From Flavobacterium sp. 245 (GTDB taxonomy: Bacteria; Bacteroidota; Bacteroidia; Flavobacteriales; Flavobacteriaceae): a stretch of 64,000 bases of DNA. A program made the translations under genes and the position numbers. The stretch covers positions 248,001 to 312,000 of the forward strand of contig NZ_SNXB01000005.1 of assembly GCF_004362055.1 (NCBI RefSeq). Direction: 5' to 3'. This document shows, in pieces, positions 61,932 to 64,000 of this stretch (within the stretch, counting starts at the first letter, position 1; every line of letters begins with the position of its first letter). Under the pieces are notes generated by a model that was not told where the DNA came from, did no database searches, and worked only from the letters and a program-made list of their open reading frames with translations.

Positions 61932-62910
61932 TTACTTCATTGTAAATTACCAATGCTCCCCACGAATATCCAACACCAAAACCTGCCAAAAGAATTTTCT
62001 TGTCATCTGTAGTCAGTTCCATGCGATTTTTGAGAGCAATTGGAATAGTAGAAGAAACGGTATTTCCATAAGATTCCATATCAACTAAAAAATTTTCTTT
62101 TGCAATATTTATTTTCTTTCTCAAATAGTCTAACATAAAAGTGTTTGCCTGATGAAAAATAAACTGATCAATAGTATCTATACTTTCGTTATTTTTTTGT
62201 AGCGTTTTCGTTATTAAATTTGGGATTGCTTTAGCAGTAAAGTTAAATATTTCTGGCCCATTCATATAAAGATTATTATCATTTGGTTGCTCATTTTCTA
62301 GTGTTTTTGGGCTTTTACTTGCGCCATTTTTAACTATTAAATTTGCAAAACCACTACCATCACTTCCTAATGAAAACTCACCTAGTCTATGTGAACCATT
62401 ATCTGAAATTAATGTTGCTGAGGCCGCATCTCCAAAAATACTTTTGTTTCCTTTATCAAGACTGTGAATATATTTCGAATACATTTCAGCAGTTACTAAA
62501 ACAACGTTTTTTGCAATACCAGCAACAATCAAACCTTTAGCTAGTGACAATCCATAAATATAACCTGAACATCCCTGATTAATATCAATTGCAGCACAAC
62601 TAGTTGAAAGTCCTGCCTTATCTTGAACAATACAGGCCGTTGTTGGCAAAAAATAATCAGGAGACTGCGTACATAGAAGTAAATAATCAATATCTAATTT
62701 ATTAATCGAATGCTCTGAGCAAAGCGCATTTATAGCTTCTATCGCTAGATCTGATGTATATTCATTTTTTCCAGAAATACTTCTGCTTTTTACTCCAATT
62801 TTTTGGATTATTTTCTCACTATCCCATTCAGGAAATTGATCAACAATATCTTCATTTGACAGTTTATCAGCTGGTAAATAATAAGAAATATGCTTTATAA
62901 AGGCTTCCAT
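61924..62910 (-). CDS. 3-oxoacyl-ACP synthase III (KASIII/FabH-like)
   Basis: A 328-residue KASIII with intact triad: C114 in INQGCSGYIYGLSLAKG, His in QFIFHQANTFMLDYL and Asn in ESYGNTVSSTIPIALKN. It closely resembles 47357-48364 along its length and less so 46068-47120. It follows the ACP gene with a one-base overlap, and the pair lies between the GNAT/FdtA genes and fdtB. The likely product is a 3-oxoacyl-ACP such as acetoacetyl-ACP. A ketoreductase is not encoded in this module, so FabG or the SDR at 44245-44982 may serve. Confidence 0.9.
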   Translation of the reverse strand: MEAFIKHISYYLPADKLSNEDIVDQFPEWDSEKIIQKIGVKSRSISGKNEYTSDLAIEAINALCSEHSINKLDIDYLLLCTQSPDYFLPTTACIVQDKAGLSTSCAAIDINQGCSGYIYGLSLAKGLIVAGIAKNVVLVTAEMYSKYIHSLDKGNKSIFGDAASATLISDNGSHRLGEFSLGSDGSGFANLIVKNGASKSPKTLENEQPNDNNLYMNGPEIFNFTAKAIPNLITKTLQKNNESIDTIDQFIFHQANTFMLDYLRKKINIAKENFLVDMESYGNTVSSTIPIALKNRMELTTDDKKILLAGFGVGYSWGALVIYNEVNE

Positions 62911-63131
62911 TATTTATTGTCTAAAATATACTGATAAAACTCACTTATTGTTTTAAAACTTGAAATTGTTTTGATGTCAACTTTTAAATCGTATTCATCT
63001 TCAACCATCATTTGAATAGTTACTGCTGTTAATGAATCCCAAAAATCTGAATTGACATAATCAAAATCTGGAGATAGTTCAGTATTTACATCTTCCAATT
63101 GATTCTTAAAGTTTTCTATAAATTTTTCCAT
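62910..63131 (-). CDS. Acyl carrier protein
   Basis: A 73-residue carrier protein. The phosphopantetheine serine is S33 in NSDFWDSLTAVTIQMMVEDE, the DSL form. Helix 3-4 sequence KTISSFKTISEFYQYILDN fits the fold. It is only distantly similar to the ACP at 47122-47352, so the two modules keep separate carriers. It lies 11 bases after the GNAT gene and overlaps the KASIII gene by one base. The arrangement suggests it carries an acyl group for transfer to an amino sugar by the GNAT. Confidence 0.9.
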   Translation of the reverse strand: MEKFIENFKNQLEDVNTELSPDFDYVNSDFWDSLTAVTIQMMVEDEYDLKVDIKTISSFKTISEFYQYILDNK

Positions 63132-63142
63132 ATTTTTTTTTT

Positions 63143-63667
63143 TTAGAATAGTCTTTCAAATTTAATCTTATTTGCAAAGAAATTTTCTTTAGTTAAGATA
63201 AAATAGTAATTTAAATCATCTTCCTTTAATAAAGATGGCTCGAATTTTTTATGATAATTCACAACCGACTTATTTTCTTTCCTTACCTCAAAATTTAACA
63301 TGTCAAATTTTAAGGTAGTAAATACAAATGCTTTTAAAATTATATCAACTTTAATAACATTTATTGCAATATCATATCCTGGTTTTGAAACAAAACTTCC
63401 AATTTCTATGTTATTCTCTTTTTTATTATATATACGATAAGTAGCAAACTTAATATCATTTTCATCTATCGCAATAAAATAATATTCCTCACCTTCCTTC
63501 TCCCGTTTCTTGTAATTTCTTATCCATTCTCGTTGTTTTTCAATGCTAACATCGGTCTCACTGATAAACTTAGATTTCGAAAAATCAGTACGAATAGAAA
63601 CTATAAATTCAGCATCTATTTCTTCAACTAATCGTAATTTTATACCGTGACTATTTATCTGTTTCAA
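63143..63667 (-). CDS. GNAT-family N-acyltransferase, TTG start
   Basis: A 174-residue GNAT (RimJ/RimL-like) protein: GIKLRLVEEIDAEFIVSIRT near the start, EEYYFIAIDENDIKFATYRI near residue 60, GSFVSKPGYDIAINVIKVDI near residue 92, and LNFEVRKENKSVVNYHKKFE near residue 124 (the acyl-CoA-binding and late motif). It begins at TTG 63667, inside the end of the FdtA-type gene (17-base overlap), with no in-frame ATG nearby. Coupling to fdtA upstream and ACP downstream makes it the best candidate for acylating the 3-amino group of the dTDP sugar, from CoA or from the adjacent ACP. Substrate inferred. Confidence 0.78.
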   Translation of the reverse strand: MKQINSHGIKLRLVEEIDAEFIVSIRTDFSKSKFISETDVSIEKQREWIRNYKKREKEGEEYYFIAIDENDIKFATYRIYNKKENNIEIGSFVSKPGYDIAINVIKVDIILKAFVFTTLKFDMLNFEVRKENKSVVNYHKKFEPSLLKEDDLNYYFILTKENFFANKIKFERLF

Positions 63668-64000
63668 GTCTAAAATTTAAAAAATTATCATATTCTCTTA
63701 AATAATCTAATTCGCTATACTCTTGAGATGCAAGTACTAGACAAATAGATCCACTTGAAAAATTTATTTCTGATGCCCAAATACCTGGAGGTATATGTAA
63801 TCCTAAATCGGGTCTATTTAACATCACTTGCCTTTTAGTTATACTATCATCCAATAAAACTTCAAAACTTCCACTTACAGCAACTAAAAATTGATGGCAC
63901 TCTTTATGAGCGTGAGCCCCCCTTGATTCACCACCAGGAATATCATACAAATAAAATATTCTTTTAACAGCAAAAGGAATTTCAATATCATTATTAATTG
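63651..64000 (-). CDS. fdtA: dTDP-4-keto-6-deoxyglucose 3,4-ketoisomerase (FdtA/QdtA type), 5' end beyond window
   Basis: About 116 codons of a small cupin isomerase whose start lies just past the right edge; the frame is open to the edge and about 20-25 residues are missing. It reads FAVKRIFYLYDIPGGESRGA, then HAHKECHQFLVAVSGSFEVL, NRPDLGLHIPPGIWASEIN and CLVLASQEYSELDYLREYDN, a full match to the FdtA/QdtA family, whose paired His residues (HAH) are catalytic. It moves the keto group from C4 to C3 of dTDP-4-keto-6-deoxyglucose for FdtB. Which epimer it yields (Fuc3N or Qui3N branch) cannot be read by eye. Confidence 0.9.
   Translation of the reverse strand, partial: INNDIEIPFAVKRIFYLYDIPGGESRGAHAHKECHQFLVAVSGSFEVLLDDSITKRQVMLNRPDLGLHIPPGIWASEINFSSGSICLVLASQEYSELDYLREYDNFLNFRLETDK

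Noticed and set aside
1..64000. Insertion sequences, integrases, tRNA-linked attachment sites and CRISPR arrays as signs of mobility
   Set aside because: No transposase or integrase frames, no direct-repeat spacer arrays and no tRNA-like cloverleafs were seen; the only mosaic evidence is the KASIII relic and paralogy.

Overview
This window is a surface-polysaccharide (O-antigen and/or capsule) biosynthesis region from an AT-rich member of the Bacteroidota, most likely a Flavobacterium or close relative. That assignment rests on visibly low GC, weak Shine-Dalgarno leaders, a possible TAnnTTTG-type -7 box, and the mix of families present. All of the roughly 65 genes lie on the minus strand, most separated by under 30 bases or overlapping by 1, 4 or 8 bases, so they are read from position 64000 down to 1. 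I saw no tRNA, rRNA, insertion sequence, integrase or CRISPR array.

Two polysaccharide systems sit back to back, divided by a rho-independent terminator (37977-38008). The upstream one in transcription order (64000 to 38046) has Wzx/Wzy-type export (flippase 56603-58093, EpsG-like polymerase 50965-52074). It also has six glycosyltransferases, a PglC-like initiating phosphoglycosyltransferase (48367-48969), the dTDP-rhamnose genes rmlC, rmlD and rmlA (no rmlB in view), and a PglF/PglE/PglD-like route to a UDP-2,4-diamino-2,4,6-trideoxyhexose. The downstream one (37815 to 1) opens with an ABC exporter (Wzm 36970-37815, Wzt 35747-36967). It continues with a FkbM-type methyltransferase, a VioA-like aminotransferase, an ATP-grasp ligase and about 21 glycosyltransferases, plus WecB, a neuB-neuC-neuA nonulosonate cassette (12715-15686), an MBOAT/SGNH O-acylation pair (6989-9303), and further acyl- and methyltransferases.

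The most unusual content is two small fatty-acid-synthase-like modules inside the Wzx/Wzy half. Module 1 (43617-48364) holds two KASIII-type ketosynthases, an acyl carrier protein, a Rieske oxygenase, a ketoreductase-like SDR and a PglD-like acyltransferase, next to the PglE-like aminotransferase and the PglC-like initiator. Module 2 (59788-64000) holds a 3,4-ketoisomerase (FdtA/QdtA type), a GNAT acyltransferase, a second carrier protein and a third KASIII, plus the matching FdtB-type aminotransferase. The inferred job is to build short hydroxylated acyl chains on dedicated carrier proteins and attach them to amino groups of nucleotide-activated deoxyamino sugars. Module 2 also contains a decayed 3' copy of a KASIII gene (59788-60039) between a large acyltransferase and fdtB, which points to a recent rearrangement or insertion at this site.

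The PglF/E/D-type enzymes may serve twice: their product could prime the Wzx/Wzy repeat and also feed the neuC/neuB/neuA genes, which would then make a legionaminic-type acid rather than sialic acid. Specific sugars and linkages cannot be read from the sequence; glycosyltransferase specificities are left open.
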